Source of the DNA: an uncultured Flavobacteriaceae bacterium
Lineage (GTDB): Bacteria > Bacteroidota > Bacteroidia > Flavobacteriales > Flavobacteriaceae
DNA: 64,000 nt
Direction of reading: 5' to 3'
Assembly: GCA_947503005.1 (NCBI GenBank)
Contig: CANNCA010000002.1
Location: forward strand, 744,001 to 808,000
A model generated the notes under the pieces. That model searched no databases and had not been told where the DNA came from. It saw only the letters and a program-made list of their open reading frames with translations. Position numbers and translations under genes: made by a program. Position 1 is the first letter of the stretch; each line of letters starts with the position of its first letter. This document shows positions 53,420 to 63,234 of the stretch, piece after piece.

Positions 53420-55513
53420 ATGTCCCTAATCCATAAAAATCGTCCGACTAATTCTCGCTTGGTCAAAAAGCTGACGCTTGTTTTCTTATTAGCATTGCTT
53501 TTCTCGAATTTTACCGTTGGGCAACAGCTACTTAGAGACAGCCTAAAAAGGGAACTAAAAGCCTTAAAACCTCATCTTAAATCTACACTTCAAGACTCCA
53601 GTTATGTCAATGTGTTGAATGATTTAGCGTTCGCAATGCGTTTTTACAAACGTGACAGTCTGTTGTCATTAGCTACCGAGGCGTTAAAAACTAGCGAAGC
53701 AATAGATCATGTCAACGGAGAAATCATTGCCTACATAGGTTTTGGCGACTATTATTCAGATCAAGGTATTCACGAAAAAGGTATACAGTACTACAGTAAG
53801 GCCTTAGAAACCGCTCAAAGTCTTGACAACGATAATTTGGTGCTTTATGCTGAAAACAGATTAGCAGGAGAATATGAATACCAAGGTGACTACGCCATGG
53901 CCTTACAGGAATTGTTAAAAGGTGTTGAAATTGCAGAGAGATTGAATGACATGGAAAGATTGTCAATCTTCAACGAGAATATCGCGCTTCTTTACCATGA
54001 CCAAAAAGATTATGAAGAAGCGATTAACTACCTGAAAATTTCAAAAAAATATAATGAAAACATAAACGATGATGTCTACGCTGCCCGTACAAGTGCGAAT
54101 ATGGCCTCTGTATATGCCGATGCTCATCTATTTGATTACGCCATGTTCAATGTCAACCAGAGTATAGCAATCTTTGAAAAAATTGGCATCATGGAATGGC
54201 TTGCATTCGCTTATGAAACTAAAGGAAAGACCTATCTAAGACAAGGAAAATACAAATGGGCGTCTTATTGGTACAATCAAAGTGAAATGTTGCACAACAA
54301 AACAATCGATGATGAACGTGGAAAAATAGATTTGCTACTAGGTTTGGCAGAAACCAATTTAGGATTACAAAAGGATAGTGTTTCTGAGATATATGCACAA
54401 AATGCATATGAATTATCTAAAAAGCTACAGGTCAAGGAGGGGATGAAAAATGCCGCCAAAACTTTATACAAAATTTACAAAAAGAAAAATGACCCTATTC
54501 AGGCTTTGACTTATCACGAGCTTTATCAAGAACTCTCCGATTCTCTTGCACGTAACGAAAGTAAGAAAAGTTTGCTAATGCTTAAGACTAAAGCAAACCA
54601 CGAAAAACAAAAAAAGGATTTAATTGTATCAAACGAAAAAGCACTAGCGGAACAAAAAAATTACGTTACGGGAATTTTAGGCCTTGTCTTGGTCTTGATG
54701 ATAATCACTTTTTTGGTAAAGCGTAGTGAAAGAATCCAAAAGAATTTAAACAAAGAGTTGAAGTCAAAGAAAGAGCAGCTAGAAAAAAACGAGCAGGAAC
54801 TCTTAGAAATCAATGAAACAAAAGACAAACTTTTCTCTATTATTGGGCATGATTTGAGGGGTCCGATAGGGGCTTTTCAGGGGCTATTACAATTGTTCAA
54901 AAAAGGCGAAGTGGAACAAAACGAGTTTTTATCCTTCATACCCAAACTCAAATCCGATATAGACCATATATCTTTTACCCTCAACAATCTCTTGTCATGG
55001 GGCCAGTCTCAAATGAACGGAGCGATAACCCAACCTGCAGTTATCGACCTTGAACATATCGTCACTGAAAATATAAACCTACTTTCTGAAATCGCCTTGA
55101 GCAAATCAATAAAGGTTGTAAACAAAATAGAACAAGATACTTTGGTTTGGTCAGACCCTGACCAAATCGATATTGTCATCAGAAACCTCATTAGTAATGC
55201 ATTGAAATTCACCCCGAAAAAAGGGTCAGTAACCATTAGTGCATTTGAAAATAATGATCACTTGGAAATTTCTGTTCAAGATACTGGAGTGGGAATTGAC
55301 AAAGAGACACAAGATAAATTGTTTGCTAAAAACTCAAATCTCACCACCTACGGTACGGATAACGAAAAAGGTACAGGGTTAGGGCTTAACCTTTGTAAGG
55401 AAATGGTCGAAAATAACAAAGGTGCCATTTGGGTGAGCAGTGTACCTAATCAAGGTACCTGTTTTAAATTCACTTTGCCCAGACCAAAAAAAGTCTACGA
55501 AAAGGCGAGTTAA
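53420..55513 (+). CDS. TPR-containing sensor histidine kinase
   Basis: The 697-residue protein has a signal/TM segment (about 18-34), a periplasmic array of TPR repeats (about 60-375), and a TM helix at about 415-433 (YVTGILGLVLVLMIITFLV). A coiled coil rich in Lys/Glu follows, then the phosphoacceptor His477 in FSIIGHDLRGPIG. The HATPase domain shows N-box NALKFTPKKG, G1 VQDTGVGID and G2 GTGLGLNLCKEM. No response regulator is adjacent. It should sense an envelope signal. Its stop overlaps the convergent bshB1 stop by 4 bases. Confidence 0.93.
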   Translation: MSLIHKNRPTNSRLVKKLTLVFLLALLFSNFTVGQQLLRDSLKRELKALKPHLKSTLQDSSYVNVLNDLAFAMRFYKRDSLLSLATEALKTSEAIDHVNGEIIAYIGFGDYYSDQGIHEKGIQYYSKALETAQSLDNDNLVLYAENRLAGEYEYQGDYAMALQELLKGVEIAERLNDMERLSIFNENIALLYHDQKDYEEAINYLKISKKYNENINDDVYAARTSANMASVYADAHLFDYAMFNVNQSIAIFEKIGIMEWLAFAYETKGKTYLRQGKYKWASYWYNQSEMLHNKTIDDERGKIDLLLGLAETNLGLQKDSVSEIYAQNAYELSKKLQVKEGMKNAAKTLYKIYKKKNDPIQALTYHELYQELSDSLARNESKKSLLMLKTKANHEKQKKDLIVSNEKALAEQKNYVTGILGLVLVLMIITFLVKRSERIQKNLNKELKSKKEQLEKNEQELLEINETKDKLFSIIGHDLRGPIGAFQGLLQLFKKGEVEQNEFLSFIPKLKSDIDHISFTLNNLLSWGQSQMNGAITQPAVIDLEHIVTENINLLSEIALSKSIKVVNKIEQDTLVWSDPDQIDIVIRNLISNALKFTPKKGSVTISAFENNDHLEISVQDTGVGIDKETQDKLFAKNSNLTTYGTDNEKGTGLGLNLCKEMVENNKGAIWVSSVPNQGTCFKFTLPRPKKVYEKAS

Positions 55514-56232
55514 ATAAGGCTGTCCAAAGAATTTACGCCGACAAAGCGTTCAACCGTAAATCCTTCTGCGTGTTCTACACCAATCATCCTGCCCAAATCC
55601 CTTGCTCTATAGGTAACGCTGTCAATGAAGTTCTTACTGCTGATAGGAGTTTCAGGCTCATCACTGTTAGGGTCAAAAAATTGGGAGGAATATGCCAAAA
55701 TTGCCTCCGTCTTTTTTTCAATAAAACCGCTGACATCAACAACAAAATCAGGATTTATATTCTTCCATTGAATATAATGATAAACGAATTTGGGTCGCCA
55801 AGGTTCTTGCCATTTGTCATCACCGTCTAACTTCGTGTCAATTTTTACCAGGCCACTTAAAAAGCAGGCATCACTAACCAAATCACTGCCCCTTCCATGA
55901 TCAATATGCCTATCCTCGACTGCATTGCACAAAATTATTTCCGGACGATATTTCCGTATCATTTTGATGATACCGAGTTGATGTTCCTTGTCATTTGAGA
56001 AAAAACCATCAGCATATTCCAAATTCTCACGCACTGAAATGCCAAGTATTTTAGCTGAAGCCCCCGCTTCTTTATCTCGAATCTCCGCTGAACCTCTAGT
56101 ACCGAGTTCACCTCGGGTTAAATCAACAACACCCACTTTTTTACCATTGGCAATTTCTTTTGCAATAGTGGCGCCTGCCCCTAATTCAACATCATCAGGG
56201 TGTGCCCCAAAGGCCAAAATATCTAATTTCAT
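55510..56232 (-). CDS. bshB1: Bacillithiol biosynthesis deacetylase BshB1
   Basis: The 240-residue PIG-L/LmbE-family enzyme has the zinc motif LAFGAHPDDVELGAGA (His11, Asp13, Asp14) and the second ligand region VEDRHIDHGRGSD (His109, His112). It deacetylates GlcNAc-malate to GlcN-malate in bacillithiol synthesis. The length and the motif RGELGTRGSAEIRDKE match BshB1. It follows the Cys/Met PLP enzyme by 15 bases, linking it to thiol metabolism. Confidence 0.92.
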   Translation of the reverse strand: MKLDILAFGAHPDDVELGAGATIAKEIANGKKVGVVDLTRGELGTRGSAEIRDKEAGASAKILGISVRENLEYADGFFSNDKEHQLGIIKMIRKYRPEIILCNAVEDRHIDHGRGSDLVSDACFLSGLVKIDTKLDGDDKWQEPWRPKFVYHYIQWKNINPDFVVDVSGFIEKKTEAILAYSSQFFDPNSDEPETPISSKNFIDSVTYRARDLGRMIGVEHAEGFTVERFVGVNSLDSLI

Positions 56233-56247
56233 TTTTTATATTTCAGG

Positions 56248-57423
56248 TTAGTGGTTCGAAATTGGTTGTTTCAAACATACAGCTTGAAGGGCTTGTTCGA
56301 TATCGAAAATCAAATCTTCAGGTTCTTCAATTCCTACGGAAAAACGAATTAAACCATCTTTAATACCTTGCCGTTCCCTTTCTTCAGGCCCCATCAAAGC
56401 ATGAGAAGTTTGTGTAGGAGAAAGTACCGTACTCTCCACCCCTGCCAAGCTCATTGAGGACTTTATCAATTTTAATGATTTCTGAAAACGAGAGGCGTCT
56501 AATTCCTCATTTAATTCGAAAGAAAGCATTCCTCCAAATCCATGCATTTGTGATTTAGCTAATTCATGATCAGGATGAGAAGCTAACCCGGGATAATAAA
56601 CCGCAGCTATATCGGAATGTTGATTCAGATGTTCGGCCATCCGCTGTGCATTTTCGTTTTGTGCTTTTACACGAAGCCCCATGGTCTTCATACTGCGTTC
56701 TAATAGCCAAACGGTTTGGTCGCTTAAACTTCCTCCTAGATTCTTTGCCAAATGGAATATCCTTTCGATATTTTCAGTAGTCGTTGCAACCGCTCCTGCG
56801 CAAATGTCGGAATGCCCACCCATATATTTGGTCGCACTGTGAATTACCACATCAATACCAAAAGCTATCGGGTTTTGATTTACCGGACTTGCAAACGTAT
56901 TATCGATCATTGAAACCAACCCATATTGTTTGGCCATGGAAGCAATAGCCTTTAAATCCGTTATCTTCAACAGGGGATTCGAAGGTGTTTCAATATAAAC
57001 CACTTTCGTATTCTCTTTAATTTTTGACTCAAAATCTTCAGGTCGTAAACCTTCAGTGAAAGAGTATTCGATCCCATATTTATCAAACTCCTCGTTTACT
57101 AGGTTAAAAGTGCCCCCATAGAGCGCATTTTGAAGAACCACGTGGTCACCTGCTTTCAAAAAAGCCATCAAGGTGGTGCTAACCGCGGCCATTCCGCTAC
57201 CAAAAATCAAACCTGCCTCTGCATGCTCCAAAGCCGCAACCTTTTTACTTAATGCCTCTTGATTGGGCGTATTGAAATACCTTGGGTATCTTTTTACATC
57301 CACATCTTCAAAAGCATAGGATGAACTCATGTAAAGCGGAGAAATCGCTCCCTTGAACTGTTTGTCCTCTATCTCCCCAAAGTGGGTGCAAATTGTATTC
57401 AAACCTTTCTTATGTTGTGTCAT
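56248..57423 (-). CDS. Trans-sulfuration (Cys/Met metabolism) PLP-dependent enzyme
   Basis: The 391-residue protein has PLP Lys199 in HSATKYMGGHSDICAGA, the phosphate-binding FGSGMAAVSTTL (74-85) and the Tyr loop NALYGGTFNLV. Position 104 is Gly rather than the Cys of classical methionine gamma-lyase (YGCTF). Cystathionine gamma-synthase or gamma-lyase is therefore more likely than methionine breakdown; the exact reaction cannot be decided. It is 15 bases upstream of bshB1. Confidence 0.85.
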   Translation of the reverse strand: MTQHKKGLNTICTHFGEIEDKQFKGAISPLYMSSSYAFEDVDVKRYPRYFNTPNQEALSKKVAALEHAEAGLIFGSGMAAVSTTLMAFLKAGDHVVLQNALYGGTFNLVNEEFDKYGIEYSFTEGLRPEDFESKIKENTKVVYIETPSNPLLKITDLKAIASMAKQYGLVSMIDNTFASPVNQNPIAFGIDVVIHSATKYMGGHSDICAGAVATTTENIERIFHLAKNLGGSLSDQTVWLLERSMKTMGLRVKAQNENAQRMAEHLNQHSDIAAVYYPGLASHPDHELAKSQMHGFGGMLSFELNEELDASRFQKSLKLIKSSMSLAGVESTVLSPTQTSHALMGPEERERQGIKDGLIRFSVGIEEPEDLIFDIEQALQAVCLKQPISNH

Positions 57424-57463
57424 TTTTTACCGTTTACAGAAAAGTTAAAGTTACTAAAATCAA

Positions 57464-58873
57464 CTATACTTGAACCTTTTTCCAATTTCCTTTTTTAAAC
57501 CAAACAATTGAAATGATGGCCAATAAAACTTCAGCAGCGGTTATTGCTATGAAAACCCCCATAGCCCCAAGCTGAAATGTGATTGCAGCCAAATAAGCGA
57601 AGGGTAGTTGGAACATCCAAAAAGCTATTAAATTGATTTTTGTTGGCGTTCCTGTATCCCCTGCCCCATTAAAGGCTTGCGTCACTACCATTCCATAAGC
57701 GTAGAATATATATCCAACAGCAATAATTTGGAGACAAAGACCACCATTCTCGATTACTACCGGATTGTCGTTAAACCAGCCTACTAGGTCGTGTGCGAAG
57801 AATAGGTAAATTATGGAAACAACGCCCATGAAATATGCATTATACTTTCCTGTTTTCCAGACGGAAGTTTCGGCCCGTTCCGGTTTTTGAGCTCCTAGGT
57901 TTTGCCCTACCAAAGTTGCTGCGGCATTACTCATTCCCCAGGAAGGCATTAATGTAAATAGCATTATTCGAATAGCAATTGTGTAACCAGCAAGTACTTC
58001 ACTACCAAATTCGGCCATCATCCGCATGAGGAACACCCAACTTGAAGTTCCTATTAAAAACTGAGCGATTCCTCCCAAAGAAACTTTAATCAGGTTAAGC
58101 ATTACCTTGATCCGAATTACGACGTCTTTGAATTTTATTTGAATCGTGCTCCAGCCAAAGAACAAAATGGCCAATTGAAAAAGTACAGCACTTCCTCTTC
58201 CAATATTGGTGGCAATGGCCGCTCCCATTACCCCATACTCAGGAAATGGACCCCATCCGAAGATAAAGATGGGATCTAAAATAATATTCAAGCCATTTGA
58301 AAGGACTAACGTCCACATTGCAACTGAAGCATTACCTGCACCTCTAAAGATGGCGTTGATAAGGAACAACAATAGAATGGTAATGTTACCGCCAATTAAA
58401 AGTTTTGTATAACCGTAACCTTCAGCAATAAGTTCAGGTTCAGCTCCCATTAGTGCTAATATTTCCTTGGCGAATATAAAACCTAAGGCCCCAACGATTA
58501 GGGAAACCAAAACACCTAAGGCGATTGCCTGCACCGCCGCTTCTTTTGCTCCCTGAACGTCCCTTTCGCCAATTCTTCGGGCTACAACTGCGGTTGCCGC
58601 CATACTTAAGCCAATGGCTACTGCATAAATCAAAGTAATCACCGATTCCGTTAAGCCTATTGTGGCAACCGCATTAACGCTAACCTGTGAAACATAAGCG
58701 ATATCGACAATGGCAAAAATCGATTCCATCATCATCTCCAAAATCATGGGTATGGAAAGCATAAAAATCGCCTTGCGAATACTACCTGAAGTAAATTCAT
58801 TTTCCTTACCCGTAACTGCTTGGATAAAGTAATGAAATAGTTTTTTTATAGTAAGTGTATTTGATGGTGTCAT
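57464..58873 (-). CDS. MATE-family efflux transporter
   Basis: The 469-residue protein has about 12 transmembrane helices in two MatE repeats. Repeat 1 has SIPMILEMMMESIFAIVDIA and GLTESVITLIYAVAIGLSMA; repeat 2 has AATLVGQNLGAQKPERAE. The family exports cationic drugs and metabolites using Na+ or H+ gradients. It lies 40 bases upstream of the PLP-enzyme gene on the same strand and may share its transcript. The substrate is unknown. Confidence 0.92.
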   Translation of the reverse strand: MTPSNTLTIKKLFHYFIQAVTGKENEFTSGSIRKAIFMLSIPMILEMMMESIFAIVDIAYVSQVSVNAVATIGLTESVITLIYAVAIGLSMAATAVVARRIGERDVQGAKEAAVQAIALGVLVSLIVGALGFIFAKEILALMGAEPELIAEGYGYTKLLIGGNITILLLFLINAIFRGAGNASVAMWTLVLSNGLNIILDPIFIFGWGPFPEYGVMGAAIATNIGRGSAVLFQLAILFFGWSTIQIKFKDVVIRIKVMLNLIKVSLGGIAQFLIGTSSWVFLMRMMAEFGSEVLAGYTIAIRIMLFTLMPSWGMSNAAATLVGQNLGAQKPERAETSVWKTGKYNAYFMGVVSIIYLFFAHDLVGWFNDNPVVIENGGLCLQIIAVGYIFYAYGMVVTQAFNGAGDTGTPTKINLIAFWMFQLPFAYLAAITFQLGAMGVFIAITAAEVLLAIISIVWFKKGNWKKVQV

Positions 58874-59120
58874 TATTAAAAAGAATTATGTGAAACGAAG
58901 AGAAATGATAATGTCAAAAAAGTACGACGGAAAGTCGATTACTTATTGCGAAAGACCGCGATGACATCTATAAAAAACATAATTCTTATAACTTCATGAT
59001 GAAACAAAGGAACAAAAAAAAACAATACAAGCTTAAATCGCCACTAAGATTAATATATAGCAATATTAAACTTTCCATCTCGTTATTATAAAACACTAAA
59101 TTTTATCTACACTTTTCCCC

Positions 59121-59915
59121 ATGAAAATTTCAATATTCCAAACCCTGCTCTGTATTTGCTTATTGTTGTCATGTTCTAAAAATACTCCCACAACTGTAAT
59201 TGTTAAGGATGAAAACGGAGAAGAATTAACAATTGACGTAAGTGCTAATCGGAAATCCGTAGGTGATTCTGCCAATGATTTACTTTCAGGTCAAAACTTT
59301 AACCAGCTCGAATTTGAAATTTTCTACGTGGACGGCTTCAAACCGTCAGATAATACCATTTCAAATTTTGAAAATTTCTTAGAGGACCGATTAAATAAAA
59401 GTGGCGGAATATCCATAGAGTTAAAAAAAATAGACCCTACTGGTAAGGATGTTTATAGTATTGCAGACGTCAGAGCCCTTGAAGATGATGTTCGAACCAA
59501 CTACAATAGTGGAAACAAGGTTTCAGTTTTTGGAATTTTTCTTGATGGCGAATATTCTGAAAATACGGAAAACGGTTCCGTCTTGGGTGTCGCTTATAGA
59601 AATACCTCGTTTGTGATATTTGAGGAAACCATAAAATCCTTTAGTGGCCAACCCTTATCCCCTAGTTTGACGATATTGGAAACAACGGTGCTTAACCATG
59701 AATTCGGCCATCTAATGGGAATGGTCAATGCAGGAACACCGATGCAAAGTGAGCATCAAGATGTTGAGCATGGTCGCCATTGTACTACAGAGAATTGCTT
59801 GATGTTCTGGACAGCCGAAACGGGAGAAGGACTCTTGAATATGATTAGTGGGGGTTCGATACCCACTTTTGATAGCTCATGCCTTGAAGACTTACGGTCA
59901 AATGGTGGCAAGTAA
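59121..59915 (+). CDS. Archaemetzincin-like metalloprotease lipoprotein
   Basis: The 264-residue protein has a lipobox (LLLSC, Cys18). The metzincin zinc helix is LNHEFGHLMGMV with His193, Glu194 and His197. A possible third ligand and Cys pair follow as GRHCTTENCLMFW (His220, Cys221, Cys226, Met-turn Met228). This is the archaemetzincin pattern (HxCx4CxM-like), but the Gly200-to-His220 gap is about 17 residues longer than in canonical members. Flavobacterial homologues are labelled 'membrane metalloprotease'. It is monocistronic and convergent with ccsBA. Confidence 0.85.
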   Translation: MKISIFQTLLCICLLLSCSKNTPTTVIVKDENGEELTIDVSANRKSVGDSANDLLSGQNFNQLEFEIFYVDGFKPSDNTISNFENFLEDRLNKSGGISIELKKIDPTGKDVYSIADVRALEDDVRTNYNSGNKVSVFGIFLDGEYSENTENGSVLGVAYRNTSFVIFEETIKSFSGQPLSPSLTILETTVLNHEFGHLMGMVNAGTPMQSEHQDVEHGRHCTTENCLMFWTAETGEGLLNMISGGSIPTFDSSCLEDLRSNGGK

Positions 59916-59917
59916 AA

Positions 59918-62900
59918 CTACTTGACATAGTTCACGCGATACCTCCAAAAACTGATTCCGCCAAGAACTAGAGCCCCTAGTGCGATATAATAGACAAAAT
60001 CAGGAGTAATAGCCGCCGCGCCACTTTGTCCGTAACTATGCAGCCCAACCAAGTAATAGTTCACCCCAAAATAGGTCATCATTATAGTACCTATGGAAAT
60101 CATACTTAAAAAATTGAACGTCCATTTACCACGAAGGCCTGGCACTAAACGGGTGTGAATCACAAAAGCATAGACCATGATAGAAATCAAAGCCCAGGTT
60201 TCCTTCGGATCCCAGCCCCAATAACGGCCCCAACTTTCATTGGCCCATTGACCCCCTAGAAAATTCCCGATGGTTAACATAATCAGTCCTACAGTAAGTG
60301 ACAATTCGTTGATAATTGTTAATTCTTTTAGACTCATCTCCATGCGAGACTTGTTTTCTTTGGTAGTTAAAATGATTAAAATCAAACAGACCAAACCTAG
60401 AATTCCACCAACAATCAAAGGTCCATAGCTGCCCACAATAACGGAAACATGGATCATCAACCAATAACTGTCCAAAACAGGAACCAAATTAGCTATGGCA
60501 GGATCGACCCAGTTGCCGTGCGCTATCATCAAAATAATCGATGCTACGAAAGTAGCAGCGGCGACCGTCATTGCACTTTTTCGGATGAACAACAATCCTA
60601 TGCCCATTGTTGCCCAAGCCACGTATAGCATACTCTCATAGGCGTCACTCCATGGCGCATGCCCAGAAGTGTACCAGCGCATTACCAATCCTGCGGTATG
60701 CCACAAGAACAGAACGACAATTGTACCTTTTAACAAGTACGTTGCCACGCGCCAGATAGTTCTATCCTTAAAAATTTGAAAAATCAAAACGATAAACAGC
60801 AATAAGCCTATCACTGCATATAACTTCCATAACCAACTATAGATACCTAATTTATTATAAATGATTTCCGTTCGTATTTTACTTTCTGACGGAAGCACTT
60901 CGCTACCATGATTCTTTTGGTTTTGTTTAAAAGCCGCCAATAATTTATCGGCTTCGGAATAATCTCCTGTACTATTTGCCTTCTGGAGCGTCATTAAATA
61001 ATAGGGAATGGCATTTTTAATAAAATTGGCATATAGAGAGTCCGTTACTTGATATTGTCCGCCTCGGTATTCTACGGCAGAAATCCATTTGTTATTTTCA
61101 TCATTGAGCAAGGGAAAAATCTTAAGGATTTCTCCACTCAATGCTCGATCTAGTAAACTGAGACGGAAATACGAATCTTTAAAATCCGTCTGAAATTTGT
61201 TCGGTGCAAGCGCAGAAAAGGCATCCTCTAAATAGGGTTCTAGTTTATTTCGTCCTTTTTCATCGAAAAAATCAATTGCCTTAACAAATTTTTGGTTCTC
61301 GGGCACTCCGATTACTTTTCGAATACTGTCATTCTTGGCATATTTATCTAAAATAATAAACTGGGTGTTATACCATGCCGCAGGACTCAACATCATACTC
61401 AGGAATACCTGGTCGGCATTCATATTTCTGTATTTATCCTCAAAACTGAGCTTACGAAGTAGTTCCGAAGAAAATGTATGCATCGGTTTCATACGCCCAT
61501 TATCATCTTGAATGACCAGTTCACCAAACTTCTCTGCATGTTCTTCTGCTACTAACGTGGTCTGCAAAATAGAATCCACTTGCGCTGCGGTAGGCATCCC
61601 TTGAACATGGTCGTGCCCATCATCTGCGGAATGTTGCTCTTGGGCATGCATTCCCCCAAAGGAAAAAAGTAGCAATACGATTGCTGTGGTCGCTTTTTTT
61701 GAAACCACCTTATCCAAAGACTTGGCCAAGTCTTTAAATCGTGTTTTTCCGAAGAACATAATTCCCATTAATCCGGCATACAGCAGAAAATACCCCAAAT
61801 AAGTAATCCATGTTCCCCATTGGTCATGGTTCACAGAAAGGTTGGTACCCTTTTCGTCAGGGTCAAATCCCGCTTGAAAAAAACGATAGCCTCGATGGTC
61901 CAAAATATTGTTCATAAAAATATCATAGTCAAAAGGCCTTTCATCTTCAATGGTAACTTTGCTCATAAAGGAAGCATAGCCTTTTTCCGTACCCGGGTAT
62001 TTTTCGGCAATAAAATCATTCAATTTTATAGCGAAAGGAAGTTCGAGAGGTTTTGGTCCGTATCGTAGCGCAAAATCGAGTCCCCCTACATTAAATTTCT
62101 CGGTAAATTGGGAAATCATCCCTTTTTTGCCTAGTAATTTTTTTTGAACGGTTTCCCCATTGGTGGTTACCGATACGACCAAAGCCCCTTGTGTTGCCTC
62201 CGTAATTTCTTTTTCAGGCACTTCAACTATTCCGTAGGAACCTTGAACCATGGGTTCGGGAATAACAAATTGCATACCGGCCATGTTATAAAGCGAACGA
62301 AGTTGAAATTCTTGCAAACTGTCTTTAACGGCTTTTCCTTGAAATTGGTCGGCCATACGCATAAAGGTTCCTTCGAAAGGAGATTTTATTTGGTAAACGC
62401 TATCCGTTGTAAATAAATTAATCGCTCCATCCGTTGGCTTGTTGACCGCGAAAAGCACGTTATGCACATTTGTGACCTTACCACTTTCTAGATAATGTTC
62501 TTCACGCTGACCTTGGCCTGCCTCTACAATTTTAAGATATTCGTTTCCATTTTCATCGGGAATCAAACCCTCTTTAGCTCCCTTGATAAAATCAACATAA
62601 GAAATCGTGACAGGTTGTCCATTGTAATCGGAATTCCATGGAAGATTTGATTTTTGGCCTTCTGGGGTTACGATTAAATCTTCTTCAAGGATTTTTCTTT
62701 TCGGATCACCGTTAATCTCTCCATCGATAAAAGCTGTTAAATAGGTTTTGTCAGAATAAAAAATACGTTCTGTGGCTCCTTCCCGAATGGGCATCATCCC
62801 TTCAAAACTGATATATCTCGTGACAAACGCACCTATGATTATGAGAATCCAAGAAAGGTGTAAAAGCAGTACAGGCCATTTTTCCCACCGAAACAAACGA

Positions 62901-63106
62901 TACCGGAACATGTTACCCATAAAATTAATGACAAAGAAGACCATGATAGCTTCGAACCACCAGGCATTATAAATCCATATTCGGGCGGTCTCGGTGCTAT
63001 ATTTACTCTCTACGAACGTTCCAATACCCATAGCTACTCCAAAAACTAGAAATAGTACAGCCATTAAACGTGTTGAGAACAGGGTTTTTTTCAGCAATTC
63101 AGTCAT
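59918..63106 (-). CDS. ccsBA: Fused cytochrome c biogenesis protein (ResB/CcsB + CcsA)
   Basis: The 1062-residue membrane protein has an N-terminal ResB/Ccs1 part with several TM helices and a large periplasmic domain (about 110-430). A second periplasmic segment follows, rich in acidic residues. The C-terminal CcsA domain has the haem-handling WGRYWGWDPKETWALIS motif (about 958-974) plus conserved His residues in TM segments. It exports haem and attaches it to apocytochromes c (system II). The fusion is the usual Bacteroidota form. A perfect -7 box lies 26 bases upstream. Confidence 0.95.
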   Translation of the reverse strand: MTELLKKTLFSTRLMAVLFLVFGVAMGIGTFVESKYSTETARIWIYNAWWFEAIMVFFVINFMGNMFRYRLFRWEKWPVLLLHLSWILIIIGAFVTRYISFEGMMPIREGATERIFYSDKTYLTAFIDGEINGDPKRKILEEDLIVTPEGQKSNLPWNSDYNGQPVTISYVDFIKGAKEGLIPDENGNEYLKIVEAGQGQREEHYLESGKVTNVHNVLFAVNKPTDGAINLFTTDSVYQIKSPFEGTFMRMADQFQGKAVKDSLQEFQLRSLYNMAGMQFVIPEPMVQGSYGIVEVPEKEITEATQGALVVSVTTNGETVQKKLLGKKGMISQFTEKFNVGGLDFALRYGPKPLELPFAIKLNDFIAEKYPGTEKGYASFMSKVTIEDERPFDYDIFMNNILDHRGYRFFQAGFDPDEKGTNLSVNHDQWGTWITYLGYFLLYAGLMGIMFFGKTRFKDLAKSLDKVVSKKATTAIVLLLFSFGGMHAQEQHSADDGHDHVQGMPTAAQVDSILQTTLVAEEHAEKFGELVIQDDNGRMKPMHTFSSELLRKLSFEDKYRNMNADQVFLSMMLSPAAWYNTQFIILDKYAKNDSIRKVIGVPENQKFVKAIDFFDEKGRNKLEPYLEDAFSALAPNKFQTDFKDSYFRLSLLDRALSGEILKIFPLLNDENNKWISAVEYRGGQYQVTDSLYANFIKNAIPYYLMTLQKANSTGDYSEADKLLAAFKQNQKNHGSEVLPSESKIRTEIIYNKLGIYSWLWKLYAVIGLLLFIVLIFQIFKDRTIWRVATYLLKGTIVVLFLWHTAGLVMRWYTSGHAPWSDAYESMLYVAWATMGIGLLFIRKSAMTVAAATFVASIILMIAHGNWVDPAIANLVPVLDSYWLMIHVSVIVGSYGPLIVGGILGLVCLILIILTTKENKSRMEMSLKELTIINELSLTVGLIMLTIGNFLGGQWANESWGRYWGWDPKETWALISIMVYAFVIHTRLVPGLRGKWTFNFLSMISIGTIMMTYFGVNYYLVGLHSYGQSGAAAITPDFVYYIALGALVLGGISFWRYRVNYVK

Positions 63107-63132
63107 CGCATAATGGATTGGATTTCAGCATG

Positions 63133-63140
63133 CAAAAATA
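63133..63140 (-). promoter_or_regulatory. -7 element of ccsBA
   Basis: The complement reads TATTTTTG (TAnnTTTG), 26 bases upstream of the ATG at 63106. Confidence 0.55.
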
Positions 63141-63222
63141 CCATCTTTTTATGATTTTACGCGCTGTAGGCTTATTTAAAAAGTTAAACAGATATGTTAA
63201 TTCTCTCGTAAAAATTTTCTTG

Positions 63223-63230
63223 TAATTTTG
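63223..63230 (+). promoter_or_regulatory. -7 element of the DUF2520 gene (possibly leaderless)
   Basis: TAATTTTG matches TAnnTTTG exactly and ends only 4 bases before the ATG at 63235, so transcription would start at or next to the start codon. Confidence 0.5.
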
Positions 63231-63234
63231 AATC

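Noticed and set aside
56248-57423. Naming the PLP enzyme methionine gamma-lyase.
   Set aside because: The Cys typical of that enzyme (YGCTF) is Gly here (YGGTF).
22585-58963. The 14-mer GAAAGACCGCGATG occurs at 22585-22598 and 58950-58963.
   Set aside because: Several exact 14-base repeats are expected by chance in a 64-kb sequence, and the flanks do not match.
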